Of a stretch of 64,000 bases of DNA, positions 42,503 to 50,948 are shown in pieces. The notes beneath the pieces are model-generated. The model ran no database searches and was not told the origin of the DNA. It saw only the letters and a program-made list of their open reading frames with translations. The first letter of the stretch is position 1; the number at the start of each line of letters is the position of its first letter. The translations under genes and the position numbers were made by a program. The DNA is from Paenibacillus algorifonticola (GTDB lineage: Bacteria; Bacillota; Bacilli; Paenibacillales; Paenibacillaceae), in assembly GCF_000971975.1 (NCBI RefSeq), contig NZ_LAQO01000019.1, forward strand, positions 1 through 64,000. The letters run 5' to 3'.

Positions 42503-44293
42503 GTGACACAAGAAAAGCATCGTTTTGAAAGCGGTTTCCCTAAAATAGGTATTCGTCCTACGATCGATGGACGCCGTAAGGGCGTTCGCGAATCGCTCGA
42601 AGAACAGACGATGAATATGGCAAAATCGGTAGCAGCGCTCATTGGCGAGCATTTGCGTTATCCGAACGGCGAGCCGGTTGAATGCGTCATTGCGGACAGC
42701 TGTATCGGTGGTGTAGCGGAAGCGGCAGCTTGCGCGGAGAAATTTTCCCGCGAGCGCGTAGGCGTGTCTATCACGGTAACGCCATGCTGGTGTTATGGCA
42801 CCGAGACGATGGATATGGACCCGTCCATTCCGAAAGCGGTATGGGGCTTTAACGGCACAGAACGTCCAGGTGCCGTATATTTGGCTGCTGTACTGTCCGG
42901 CTATGCACAGAAGGGCCTTCCGGCATTCGGCATTTATGGCGAAGAAGTACAGGACTCCGGTGATACGAGCATTCCTGAAGACGTGAAGGGCAAGCTGCTG
43001 GGCTTCGCGAAAGCGGGTCTTGTTGTAGCTTACATGCGTGGCAAATCGTATTTGTCGATGGGCTCCGTATCGATGGGAATCGCGGGCTCGATCGTGAACG
43101 ATGCTTTTTTCCAGGAATATTTGGGCATGCGTACCGAGTATGTGGACATGTCGGAGTTCGTTCGCCGCTTCGAAGAGCAAATTTACGATGGTGAAGAATT
43201 TGCCCGCGCGCTTGCATGGGTGAAGGAAAACTGCCCAGAAGGCGCAGACAACAATCCGGCGCAAATCCAGACCTCCAGAGAGCAGAAGGACAAGGATTGG
43301 GAAACCGTTGTGAAAATGACGATGATTGCCCGTGATCTGATGGTCGGCAACCCGCGTCTTGCAGAGCTTGGCTTCGGGGAAGAGGCGATGGGTCACAATG
43401 CGATCGTATCCGGCTTCCAGGGGCAGCGCCAATGGACGGATCATTTTCCAAACGGCGATTTCATGGAAACGCTGCTTAACTCCTCGTTCGACTGGAACGG
43501 CATTCGTGCACCTTACACGGTAGCAACGGAAAATGACAGCTTGAACGGCGTAGCGATGCTGTTCGGTAATTTGCTGACGAATACGGCGCAAATTTTTGCC
43601 GATGTTCGGACGTATTGGAGTCCTGATTCGGTTGAACGCGTAACGGGACATAAGCTGGAAGGCCATGCAGCGGGCGGCATTTTGCACCTGATCAACTCCG
43701 GTTCAGCGACGCTTGACGGAACAGGCGAGCAGCAGCTGGATGGCAAGCCGGCTTTGAAGCCGCATTGGGAAATTTCTGAGCAGGAGGCAGATGCCTGCCT
43801 AAAAGCAACCTCGTGGCGTCCGGCATCGGTCGAGTATTTCCGCGGCGGCGGCTATTCCTCCGACTATTTGACACGCGGCGGCATGCCGATGACGATGTCC
43901 CGGATCAATTTGGTGAAGGGCATTGGCCCCGTTCTGCAAATTGCCGAAGGTTATTCGGTTGATCTGCCAGAAGGCGTTCATGATGTGCTCGACAAACGGA
44001 CAGATCCGACCTGGCCAACAACGTGGTTTGCTCCGATTTTGACAGGCAGCGGTGCATTCCGCAGCGTTTATGAAGTTATGGACCAATGGGGCGCGAATCA
44101 TGGCTCTATCAGCTACGGGCATATTGGCGCAGATTTAATAACGCTTGCTTCGATGCTGCGTATTCCAGTTAATATGCACAATGTGGCAGAGGAAAAGCTA
44201 TTCCGTCCACGCGCTTGGGGCCTATTCGGTACGAGCAATGCGGAAAGCGCAGATTACCGCGCATGCGACAACTTCGGGCCGTTATATAAATAA
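42503..44293 (+). CDS. fucI: L-fucose isomerase
   Basis: Mn-dependent isomerisation of L-fucose to L-fuculose; the same enzyme often accepts D-arabinose. 596 residues, the normal FucI length, opening PKIGIRPTIDGRRKGVRESLE and containing TPCWCYGTETMDMDP, the family-typical YGEEVQDSGDTSIP, and the C-terminal ARPWGLFGTSN-like segment RAWGLFGTSNAESADYRAC. TTGGAGGG precedes the GTG start. First gene of fucI-fucA-kinase-fucU. No sugar transporter is encoded here, so uptake must be specified elsewhere. Confidence 0.95.
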   Translation: MTQEKHRFESGFPKIGIRPTIDGRRKGVRESLEEQTMNMAKSVAALIGEHLRYPNGEPVECVIADSCIGGVAEAAACAEKFSRERVGVSITVTPCWCYGTETMDMDPSIPKAVWGFNGTERPGAVYLAAVLSGYAQKGLPAFGIYGEEVQDSGDTSIPEDVKGKLLGFAKAGLVVAYMRGKSYLSMGSVSMGIAGSIVNDAFFQEYLGMRTEYVDMSEFVRRFEEQIYDGEEFARALAWVKENCPEGADNNPAQIQTSREQKDKDWETVVKMTMIARDLMVGNPRLAELGFGEEAMGHNAIVSGFQGQRQWTDHFPNGDFMETLLNSSFDWNGIRAPYTVATENDSLNGVAMLFGNLLTNTAQIFADVRTYWSPDSVERVTGHKLEGHAAGGILHLINSGSATLDGTGEQQLDGKPALKPHWEISEQEADACLKATSWRPASVEYFRGGGYSSDYLTRGGMPMTMSRINLVKGIGPVLQIAEGYSVDLPEGVHDVLDKRTDPTWPTTWFAPILTGSGAFRSVYEVMDQWGANHGSISYGHIGADLITLASMLRIPVNMHNVAEEKLFRPRAWGLFGTSNAESADYRACDNFGPLYK

Positions 44294-44305
44294 TAAGAAT
44301 TAAAC

Positions 44306-44338
44306 AAGCTGCCGTTCCGATTATTTGGGGCGGCAGCT
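44306..44338 (+). other. Intercistronic hairpin after fucI
   Basis: AAGCTGCCG...CGGCAGCTT stem without a T-run. Possibly sets the relative amounts of FucI and downstream enzymes. Confidence 0.5.
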
Positions 44339-44373
44339 TCATGGGTTCAATAGGATGGAGGAGGAAGAGAGAA

Positions 44374-45033
44374 ATGAGCAGCTTGGAAATTAGAGAGGAA
44401 CTATGTAAATACGCAAAAAAGACGGTCGCGAACCGTTTGGTGGTTGGTCCAGGCGGCAACATTAGTGCGAAGCATGAGGGCAAAATGTATCTTTCCCCAA
44501 GCGGTTTTGCACTTGATGAAATTGAGCCGGAGCAGTGGGTAGAGGTCGATATTGAGACTGGAGCCGTAACGGATACGGGCTTCCGTCCATCGTCCGAGGT
44601 GCTGATGCATCTATATGCTTATCGTGCGAACCCGAATATCGGGGCCATCGTGCATACGCACCCGCCTTATTGCATCGCCTTTACACTTGTGGAGCAGGAG
44701 CTGCCGATTATGTTCCCCGATCAGGCAGCGCTTGTAGGCAAGACGGTGTATATTCCGTATGTACTGCCTACTACAGATAAGCTCGCTGATGCGCTTGTTG
44801 AGAAAGTGAATGCTGCGAGCTCGATTTTGCTAGGCAATCATGGACTCGTAACGACAGGGCGCAACCTGCGTGAAGCCTACTACCGGACGGAAGTTGTAGA
44901 GGAAAGCGCAAAAATCTTCCTGATCGCCAAAGCCATCAAGGAGCCAAAAGTGCTGACGAAAGAAGAATTTGAAGAAATCGCATCGCTGGAGAGCGAGGCA
45001 TACCGCATCCAGCTGCTGCAAAAAATGCAGTAG
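44374..45033 (+). CDS. fucA: L-fuculose-1-phosphate aldolase (class II)
   Basis: Zn-dependent cleavage of L-fuculose 1-phosphate to DHAP and L-lactaldehyde. 219 residues. Visible active-site parts: VVGPGGNISAK, catalytic Glu in RPSSEVLMHL, zinc ligands in VHTHPPY and the third His in LLGNHGLVT. GGAGGAGG lies upstream of the ATG at 44374; an in-frame ATG 11 codons earlier precedes this site and is unlikely. Second gene of the fuc operon. A closely related enzyme, rhamnulose-1-phosphate aldolase, is excluded by the isomerase and mutarotase partners. Confidence 0.92.
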   Translation: MSSLEIREELCKYAKKTVANRLVVGPGGNISAKHEGKMYLSPSGFALDEIEPEQWVEVDIETGAVTDTGFRPSSEVLMHLYAYRANPNIGAIVHTHPPYCIAFTLVEQELPIMFPDQAALVGKTVYIPYVLPTTDKLADALVEKVNAASSILLGNHGLVTTGRNLREAYYRTEVVEESAKIFLIAKAIKEPKVLTKEEFEEIASLESEAYRIQLLQKMQ

Positions 45034-45071
45034 CTTTGTGGTGAATCCGCAAGCAAAGGAGGAATGCAGGG

Positions 45072-46598
45072 ATGGCAAATGCAGCGAAAACGGCGGCGAC
45101 TGTGCTTGCCTTTGATCTCGGCGCGAGCAGCGGCAGGGCGTTAATCGGCAAGCTAGCTGCGAATGCAGAGGGCGGACGCAAGCTCGAGGTGACCGAGCTT
45201 CATCGTTTTCCAAACTATGCGGTACAAGTAGGACAGCATCTGCACTGGGATATTTTGCGACTGCTGCAGGAGATGAAGGTTGCCATTCGCAAAGCGTTCC
45301 AACAGGGCTATCATCCCTCCACCTTTGGCGTGGATACATGGGGAGTGGACTTTGGCCTGCTGGATTCGCATGGCGAGCTGCTGGGCAATCCGTATCATTA
45401 CCGCGACCCGCAGACGGAAGGTTTGATCGAAGAGGTGGAGCAGCTGCTGAGCCGCGAGGAGCAATACCAGCAGGGCGGGCTCCAGTTCATGCCCTTTAAT
45501 ACGATTTATCAGCTGTATGCGATGAGCAAGGCAGGCTCGCCCAAGCTGGCGGCCGCCGAGACGCTGCTGCTGACACCGGATTTGCTCGTTTATTTTTTGA
45601 CGGGCAAGAAGGTGTGCGAATTTACGATGGCGACTACGACGCAGCTGTTTCATCCAGAGCGGCAGCAGTGGAATGAGCCGCTCATGCAGCAGCTAGGCAT
45701 TCCAGCGAAGCTGTTTCTGGAACCTATTCATCCGGGCTCACGCATTGGGCCGCTTACATCGGAAGTATGCGGGGAACTGGATGTGCCGCCGATCGAAGCG
45801 ATTGCCGTAGGCACGCATGATACAGAATCGGCGGTTGCTGCTGTGCCGGCAGGAGAAGGGGCGTTTGCCTATTTGGTGTGCGGTACATGGTCGCTGCTTG
45901 GCACCGAGCTTGCGCGTCCGCTGCTTACGCCAGAAGCGATGGCGCTCGATTTTTCCAATGAAGGCGGAGTCGGCGGGACCTATCAGCTGCTCAAAAATAT
46001 TATGGGCCTGTGGATTTTGCAGGAATGCCATCGCGAATGGGAATCGCAAGGACAAGAGCTGTCATTCGCGCAGCTTGCGGCTGAAGCGGAGCAGGCAGAG
46101 CCTTTCCGCAGCCTGATTCATCCGGATGATCTGCGTTTTTACAGCCCGTCCGGCATGATTCGGAATGTACAGCAATATTGCGAGGAGACAGGTCAGCCTG
46201 TACCGCAGTCTCGGGGCGAAATCGCGAGATGCATTCTCGAAAGCTTGGCGCTGAAATATCGTTATGCGCTAGAGCAGATGGAGCAGCTAACCGGGGAGGT
46301 ATATTCCGGCCTGCATATGGTTGGCGGCGGTATACAGAACCGGCTCCTATGCCGCTTTACAGCAAATGCGATTGGGCGCTCGGTATGGGCAGGCCCGGTC
46401 GAAGCGAGCGCAATCGGCAATATGCTCGTTCAGCTCATCGCCCAAGGGGAATGTGCGGATTTGCAGGAGGCACGGCAGCTGTCGGCGGCATCGTTTGAGG
46501 TGGTCACCTATGAGGGGCCCGCGCCAACGGACAGGGAAGTATGGGGGCAGGCTTACGAAGCTTATCTGCGGTTAGCGGCTTTGCAGGTGAAGTCTTAA
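45072..46598 (+). CDS. FGGY sugar kinase (L-fuculokinase role, rhamnulokinase-like)
   Basis: 508-residue FGGY-family kinase. N-terminal FDLGASSGRALIG is the ATP-phosphate loop; GVDTWGVDFGLLD, the GTHDTESAVAAVP catalytic region and the C-terminal MVGGGIQNRLLCRFTANA are all in place. By sequence it resembles RhaB, but its position between fucA and fucU argues for phosphorylation of L-fuculose. Many Firmicute fuc operons use such a RhaB-type kinase. AGGAGG precedes the ATG at normal spacing. Confidence 0.9.
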   Translation: MANAAKTAATVLAFDLGASSGRALIGKLAANAEGGRKLEVTELHRFPNYAVQVGQHLHWDILRLLQEMKVAIRKAFQQGYHPSTFGVDTWGVDFGLLDSHGELLGNPYHYRDPQTEGLIEEVEQLLSREEQYQQGGLQFMPFNTIYQLYAMSKAGSPKLAAAETLLLTPDLLVYFLTGKKVCEFTMATTTQLFHPERQQWNEPLMQQLGIPAKLFLEPIHPGSRIGPLTSEVCGELDVPPIEAIAVGTHDTESAVAAVPAGEGAFAYLVCGTWSLLGTELARPLLTPEAMALDFSNEGGVGGTYQLLKNIMGLWILQECHREWESQGQELSFAQLAAEAEQAEPFRSLIHPDDLRFYSPSGMIRNVQQYCEETGQPVPQSRGEIARCILESLALKYRYALEQMEQLTGEVYSGLHMVGGGIQNRLLCRFTANAIGRSVWAGPVEASAIGNMLVQLIAQGECADLQEARQLSAASFEVVTYEGPAPTDREVWGQAYEAYLRLAALQVKS

Positions 46599-46626
46599 TT
46601 TTAATCCTACTAAGGGAGTGTTTAAG

Positions 46627-47055
46627 GTGTTGCATGGCATATCCAAATTGATTTCACCTGAGCTTCTTAAAATATTAATGGAAATGGGCCACAGCGACGA
46701 AATCGTGCTGGCCGACGGCAATTTCCCCGTCATGAGTCACGCGCAGCGCGTTGTCCGGGCAGACGGCCACGGCATTCCTGAGCTGCTGGAAGCGATATTG
46801 CCGCTGTTTCCGCTGGACCAATATGTGGAGCGTCCGGCGGCGCTCATGCAGGTTGTTCCTGGCGATACGGTACAGACGCCAATCTGGGGGCAGTATCAGC
46901 TCATCATTGAGCAGCATACGCCCGTTCGCGAGAAACCGGAGGAAGTGGAACGCTTTGCTTTTTATGAGCGGGCGAAGAAGGCTTATGCGATTGTTGCAAC
47001 TGGCGAGCAGGCGCTGTATGCGAATATTATTTTGAAAAAAGGCGTTATTAAATAG
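46627..47055 (+). CDS. fucU: L-fucose mutarotase
   Basis: 142-residue RbsD/FucU-family protein interconverting alpha- and beta-L-fucose so that FucI receives its preferred anomer. MGHSDEIVLADGNFP carries the catalytic His/Asp pattern, and the C-terminal ALYANIILKKGV is typical. I start it at the GTG 46627, 8 bases after GGGAG, giving MLHGIS as in other FucU proteins; a GTG three codons earlier overlaps that site. Last gene of the operon, before a strong terminator. Confidence 0.93.
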   Translation: MLHGISKLISPELLKILMEMGHSDEIVLADGNFPVMSHAQRVVRADGHGIPELLEAILPLFPLDQYVERPAALMQVVPGDTVQTPIWGQYQLIIEQHTPVREKPEEVERFAFYERAKKAYAIVATGEQALYANIILKKGVIK

Positions 47056-47068
47056 CCTATTCAAACGT

Positions 47069-47116
47069 TAAAAACGGCAAGGGAATGTTTCGTTACATTC
47101 TGAGCCGTTTTTTTGT
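47069..47116 (+). terminator. Terminator of the fuc operon
   Basis: AAAACGGC...GCCGTTTT with inner GAATGT/ACATTC pairing, followed by T residues. Confidence 0.9.
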
Positions 47117-47196
47117 TGGGAAATTAGCTATAATTAATGATGAATGGCCAATTATCTTTCTTGAGTCAGCATAGTTGAAGGGCAGGGGGCGAAATT

Positions 47197-48276
47197 ATGA
47201 TTGGAGAGAAGAAGGTTAAGCGGATTGAAAGTGTTCGTGGTCTTGTTCAAGAAATGCTCTTACATACAGGGGAGACTCTCTATAAAAAGAAAACCGGAGT
47301 ACATCTTTACGGGGTATCAAATTTCGCTTCGATGCTTGCTATGAGAAGAGGACAAGATCCGGATATTGCCGGGGTAGCCGGGTTGCTTCACGGTTATTAT
47401 TTGTATAAAACCGGAATTAAAGACTTCCCTGGTCCAAACAGTGCAGATGCGGTAAGACCTATACTGCGGAGCACGCAACTCTTTTCTGACGAAGAGCAGC
47501 AGGTCATTCTTCGATCGATCTTTTATCAAGAAGCTATACATCGAACGCAGGACCCATACGAGGAAATGATTAAAGATGCTATTTTATTGCAGATGTACTT
47601 TCAGAATACTGGTAACTATTCATCCAAGGCGGTTATACATAGACTGCAAAATGTATTTATTGAATTGGGGATTCCTAATGAGTATGCAGGGACGGAATCT
47701 AACGTCGACACGGAAACGATGGAGATTAATGCGGAAGACAGACGTCTTAGGCTGGCAGATTTTTCAGAAATTTTTGCAGGGCAAAATATTATTGGCATTC
47801 CGGAAGATGAACGCTACCGGGAAATTTGCAAGTATTGGCCGGACACTGATATCTATAAAGTGCTAGAAGGGAATTGGTGCGCTGCATTCGTTTACTACTG
47901 CTGTATGGCGGTGGGAATAAGACTGCCAATTCGATATCCGAATCGCATGTATCGATTAGCTGGGGTTGGCGCATGGTTGGATTGGGCACAATTGCCTGAA
48001 ACGGGGTTTTTCTATCGTGATAAACAAGATGGATTTAATCCAGAACGTGGGGATATCGTTATTTTTGAGAAGCTTTTAAGCGATCACTCTCACGATCATA
48101 TAGGAATTGTTATAGCTTGTGAGGACGACAGAATTTTGGTTGCAGAAGGTAACCAAGACAATAAAAACTGCTCTGGTGTTTTATATAGGGATAGAGACCA
48201 TTGTATTTTCGGATATATCCGTATAGACAACGGTTATTGTTTTAATTTCGATGGGGAATATAAGCCTATCCGTTAA
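47197..48276 (+). CDS. Degenerate HD-like domain fused to CHAP-type cysteine peptidase domain
   Basis: 359 residues without signal peptide. Residues about 13-165 resemble a helical HD phosphohydrolase domain: H36 in GVHLYGVSNFASMLA, then GVAGLLHGYYLY, where the HD doublet reads HG (H65-G66), and KDAILLQMYF near 126-135. Residues about 205-340 match a CHAP/NlpC-P60-like domain: C228 in GNWCAAFVYYCCMAVG, RGDIVIFE, H301 in DHIGIVIA and E317 in VAEGNQ, a plausible Cys-His-Glu triad. I know no characterised protein of this architecture. AT-rich, single gene with its own start signal (GGGGGCG), flanked by unrelated operons. Confidence 0.75.
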   Translation: MIGEKKVKRIESVRGLVQEMLLHTGETLYKKKTGVHLYGVSNFASMLAMRRGQDPDIAGVAGLLHGYYLYKTGIKDFPGPNSADAVRPILRSTQLFSDEEQQVILRSIFYQEAIHRTQDPYEEMIKDAILLQMYFQNTGNYSSKAVIHRLQNVFIELGIPNEYAGTESNVDTETMEINAEDRRLRLADFSEIFAGQNIIGIPEDERYREICKYWPDTDIYKVLEGNWCAAFVYYCCMAVGIRLPIRYPNRMYRLAGVGAWLDWAQLPETGFFYRDKQDGFNPERGDIVIFEKLLSDHSHDHIGIVIACEDDRILVAEGNQDNKNCSGVLYRDRDHCIFGYIRIDNGYCFNFDGEYKPIR

Positions 48277-48334
48277 TTTGAAATGTAGGGTCATTTAGTT
48301 ATTCAACAAATAGTTAAGTTCAATATTCCAAATA

Positions 48335-48362
48335 AAGAGCCATCCCGTGAAGGATGGCTCTA
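48335..48362. terminator. Bidirectional-looking terminator
   Basis: AGAGCCATCC-CGTGAA-GGATGGCTCT; a T-run (TTTATTTG) follows only on the minus strand. The gap 48277-48678 otherwise shows a tRNA-like remnant. Confidence 0.6.
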
Positions 48363-48536
48363 AAACTTGTCGTTACAGACAGTGCGGAGAACCGTATCAC
48401 AAATAGTGGTAAAGCGGAACTCACCAAAGGAGCGAACAGGTAATTGTCTATTGGCTCCTTTGGTTGGGAAGCTCATTCCCAAGTGAACTAGTTTGATCCA
48501 TATAAGAGTTTAAAGACTTCATCGTTCCCAATAAGG

Positions 48537-48563
48537 CTCTCTGCCAGTTGAGCTAAACTGCAC
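48537..48563 (-). other. tRNA D-arm-like remnant
   Basis: On the minus strand GTGCAGTTTAGCTCAACTGG followed by CAGAGAG matches the 5' end and D-arm of a tRNA. No anticodon stem or GGTTCGAATCC T-arm follows, so it is not a functional tRNA gene. Confidence 0.4.
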
Positions 48564-48678
48564 GGTATTGGTGTTAATAAAATTCATTTTGGGTGTATTA
48601 GGTGAATTTCCACATAAGTTGTACACTTCCCGCACTACTTGCCATCCTCTTTAGGTGTGACTAAAGAAACGAGTTCCG

Positions 48679-49866
48679 TCAATCTTCTTCCGTAACCATA
48701 GATTTCACATTTGGCTTAGCATTTAAGCCAAAATACATTATTTTTACGACGATACACAAAAGGGACAATACTACAAAAAGTAAACCGCTCCAAACGACTT
48801 CTCCTACTCCCAATCGTGATATAAACCAACCACCTATAGCCGCACCCATCGTGACGCCTAAGTTTGAAAAAGACACATATAAACTGTTAGCAAATTCTGG
48901 GGCTTCTGAAGCTTCCGATGTCAGCCAAATTTGACTTACAATAAGTCCACTCGTATGAACAGCTCCCCACACAATGATAATCCCACTTATGAGAATAAGG
49001 GGTGTTTCCACATAATAAAGAAGTAAATAGCATATTCCTAAAGCGATAGGATAAAGCAGCACTGTTTTCAACATACGATGGCTTAATAGCTTTCCAGCAT
49101 ACCAATTTCCTGCCACACCGCTAATTCCGAAAATCACAAGCATCACGCTAATAAGTTTCCCACTCATGTCAGACCTCTGTCCTAAATATTCCGCAAAATA
49201 ACTATATACAGAAAACATAGCAGCAAATATGAAGCAAGCAGCACCGCTATTTAACCATAAAGCGGGTTTTCGTAATATCGCAAGCTGTCTTCCAAAAGAG
49301 GTTTTCTCCTTTCCCGACATGGCTGGAACCATTACTCCTATTCCAACACACGCAATGACATTCACAAGGGTAGAAAATAAAAATGAGGTACCAAGTGAAA
49401 ATTGATTGGCAATGTAGGAAGTAAGCGGGATTCCGAGCACCATGCCCATGCTTACCCCAAGAAATACCTTTGCACTCGCCTTCGCGGCTTCCTCCTTTAC
49501 TGATAATTCAGTGGCTAGTACAAAAGCAATGGAGAAATAAACCGGATGAAAGAAAGCTGGAATCATTCGGAGAGCCATAAGCATATAAAAATTCGGAGCA
49601 AAAACTGACATCAAATTGGAAGCGGCAAAAATAATCAGAATGCCAATCAATGTAGTTTTACGATTTAATCTTGACAGCAACAGCGTCATCCATGGACCAA
49701 AAAGGGCAATAATAAGTGCAAACGAACTAACAAGCATTCCAGCTAGTCCTGCGGTAACGTTATACTTCTCCATGACCATTGGCAAAATTCCGACTACACC
49801 AAGTTCGGTATTTATAATGCCAAATATACCTAGTGCAATAAAAAATAGTGGACTGATTCTGTTCAT
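48679..49866 (-). CDS. MFS transporter (DHA1-type exporter)
   Basis: 395-residue major facilitator protein with about 12 hydrophobic helices. Helix 1 ends INTELGVVGILPMVMEKYNVT, and motif A-like LSRLNRKTTLIG follows helix 2, as in the AraJ/YdhP-type sugar-or-drug efflux branch. ATG at 49866 is 9 bases after AAGGAG; a longer frame begins 8 codons earlier without a site. The gene lies just downstream of an ArsR-type repressor on the same strand, with the repressor's palindrome between them, so expression is presumably induced by the compound exported. Confidence 0.87.
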   Translation of the reverse strand: MNRISPLFFIALGIFGIINTELGVVGILPMVMEKYNVTAGLAGMLVSSFALIIALFGPWMTLLLSRLNRKTTLIGILIIFAASNLMSVFAPNFYMLMALRMIPAFFHPVYFSIAFVLATELSVKEEAAKASAKVFLGVSMGMVLGIPLTSYIANQFSLGTSFLFSTLVNVIACVGIGVMVPAMSGKEKTSFGRQLAILRKPALWLNSGAACFIFAAMFSVYSYFAEYLGQRSDMSGKLISVMLVIFGISGVAGNWYAGKLLSHRMLKTVLLYPIALGICYLLLYYVETPLILISGIIIVWGAVHTSGLIVSQIWLTSEASEAPEFANSLYVSFSNLGVTMGAAIGGWFISRLGVGEVVWSGLLFVVLSLLCIVVKIMYFGLNAKPNVKSMVTEED

Positions 49867-49904
49867 GATTCTTTTCTCCTTATAACACAATATTTTTCCT
49901 TATT

Positions 49905-49934
49905 TCTATATATCTATAATTATAGATATATAGA
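49905..49934. promoter_or_regulatory. Operator: perfect 30-bp palindrome upstream of the MFS gene
   Basis: A fully symmetric 30-base sequence centred at 49919/49920, containing ATATCTA-N6-TAGATAT (49910-49929). The same ATATCTA-N6-TAGATAT occurs upstream of the ArsR-type gene at 50294-50313. Confidence 0.8.
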
Positions 49935-49972
49935 ATCAAAAAATGAGCAGGTAACCCTATAATTGTGGCTAC

Positions 49973-50284
49973 CTACATTTTATTCTTGATATAGTCGGCA
50001 AATTTACGAATGGTTTCTTCATTTCTCCGATAATAGGTCCACTGTCCAAATCGCCTTGATTCTAAAAGTTCAGCTTTCTTCATGATCATTAAATAGCTGG
50101 AAATCACCGATTGTGCCAATCCCGTTTTTTCCTGAATGCTTCCTACACAAATCCCTCCTTTAAAGTCAGCATCCGATGGTAAATACAATTGCGGTCCAAA
50201 ATTTTCATCCGGCTTTTTTAACCATTCCAAAATTTTCACGCGGGTGTCATTAGACAAAGCTTTAAAGATCATCATGGTTTCCAT
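49973..50284 (-). CDS. ArsR-type winged-helix repressor
   Basis: 103 residues. MIFKALSNDTRVKILEWLKK opens the ArsR/SmtB fold; the recognition helix region is EKTGLAQSVISSYLMIMKKAELLESRRFGQW. No ELCVC metal site is present; C46 stands alone in GGICVGSIQ, so sensing of an organic ligand or thiol is likelier than metal. It is followed on the same strand by the MFS exporter. Matching palindromes lie before its own start and before the MFS gene, indicating autoregulation plus control of the exporter. The start lacks a strong ribosome binding site. Confidence 0.87.
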   Translation of the reverse strand: METMMIFKALSNDTRVKILEWLKKPDENFGPQLYLPSDADFKGGICVGSIQEKTGLAQSVISSYLMIMKKAELLESRRFGQWTYYRRNEETIRKFADYIKNKM

Positions 50285-50293
50285 AGCATCATT

Positions 50294-50313
50294 ATATCTA
50301 ATTATATAGATAT
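50294..50313. promoter_or_regulatory. Operator upstream of ArsR-type gene
   Basis: ATATCTA-ATTATA-TAGATAT, the same arms and spacing as the operator at 49910-49929, located 10 bases before the repressor start codon. Confidence 0.75.
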
Positions 50314-50456
50314 GTCAATTCTTATATGCAATAATTTCAGTTCCGACGAATAGGTGATGAAAGGCTCGAATCGGACGCTCAGTGGCTAAGTAATTGTCCT
50401 AGTCACGTTGTCGAAGGCTGCGAACCAGTCGGTTGTGATGATGCTTCCGATGTAAC

Positions 50457-50732
50457 CGTATTCAAAAGGACCTTGCAGATCGGTTTCATCTACGTGGGGC
50501 CAGCATTACAAGCATGCTTCAAGGTCTAGAGCAAAAAGGGTTCATCGAGCGTAAAATCCCGACCAATAATGAACGGCAAAAAAATATATACGTATTGCCA
50601 AAAGCGATTGAACTGATTGAAGACTTTCAAGACTTATTCCAAAAGGTGGAGGAAGAAATCGTTCAAGTCCTTACCGAGGAGGAGAAGCAAATCTTAAAGG
50701 AAATGTTGATTAAAATTAATGAACGCTTATAG
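50457..50732 (+). pseudogene. 5'-truncated MarR-family regulator
   Basis: From 50457 one frame reads RIQKDLADRFHLRGASITSM followed by LQGLEQKGFIERKI, the recognition helix and wing of a MarR protein, and runs to a normal stop with the C-terminal dimerisation helix. The first roughly 55-60 residues of the family are missing, and upstream of 50457 the similarity stops. The ATG at 50514 has no ribosome binding site and would remove the DNA-binding helix. The segment 50320-50456 matches nothing I recognise and is probably deletion debris. A terminator follows. Confidence 0.75.
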
Positions 50733-50787
50733 TAGAGGAAAAGATCTACCCAACATTGAACTCTAACGTAGAACATTAGTTCAACAA

Positions 50788-50843
50788 ACCAGCGGCTGTC
50801 TAGGACTTTATTTCCTTGTCCATAGATGCCGCTGTTTTTTTTC
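50788..50843 (+). terminator. Terminator after the MarR remnant, containing the AAATAAAG motif
   Basis: CAGCGGC-TG-TCTA-GGAC ... GTCC-A-TAGA-T-GCCGCTG followed by TTTTTTT. The left arm contains an inverted copy of AAATAAAGTnyTAGAC (50796-50815), and the hairpin layout resembles that at 32873-32926. Confidence 0.8.
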
Positions 50844-50948
50844 TCCTTCGCCCATTGACACCTAGGTAGATGTGGATTACCATTATCACAACATAATTCC
50901 AAGTTAACAAGTTGGTTAAGTTGTATTTTTTTCGAGGAGGCTCTCCCG

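Noticed and set aside
42479..43687. 402-codon minus-strand frame opposite fucI
   Set aside because: Antisense shadow created by codon bias in fucI; composition is arginine/histidine-rich with no recognisable fold.
48500..48565. Functional tRNA gene
   Set aside because: Only an acceptor-5'/D-arm-like part is present; no T-arm consensus or closing acceptor strand.
50340..50450. Minus-strand coding fragment ending in a tag stop before the MarR remnant
   Set aside because: About 27 codons read plausibly (GPFEYGYIGSI...), but I cannot match a family and there is no start; treated as debris.
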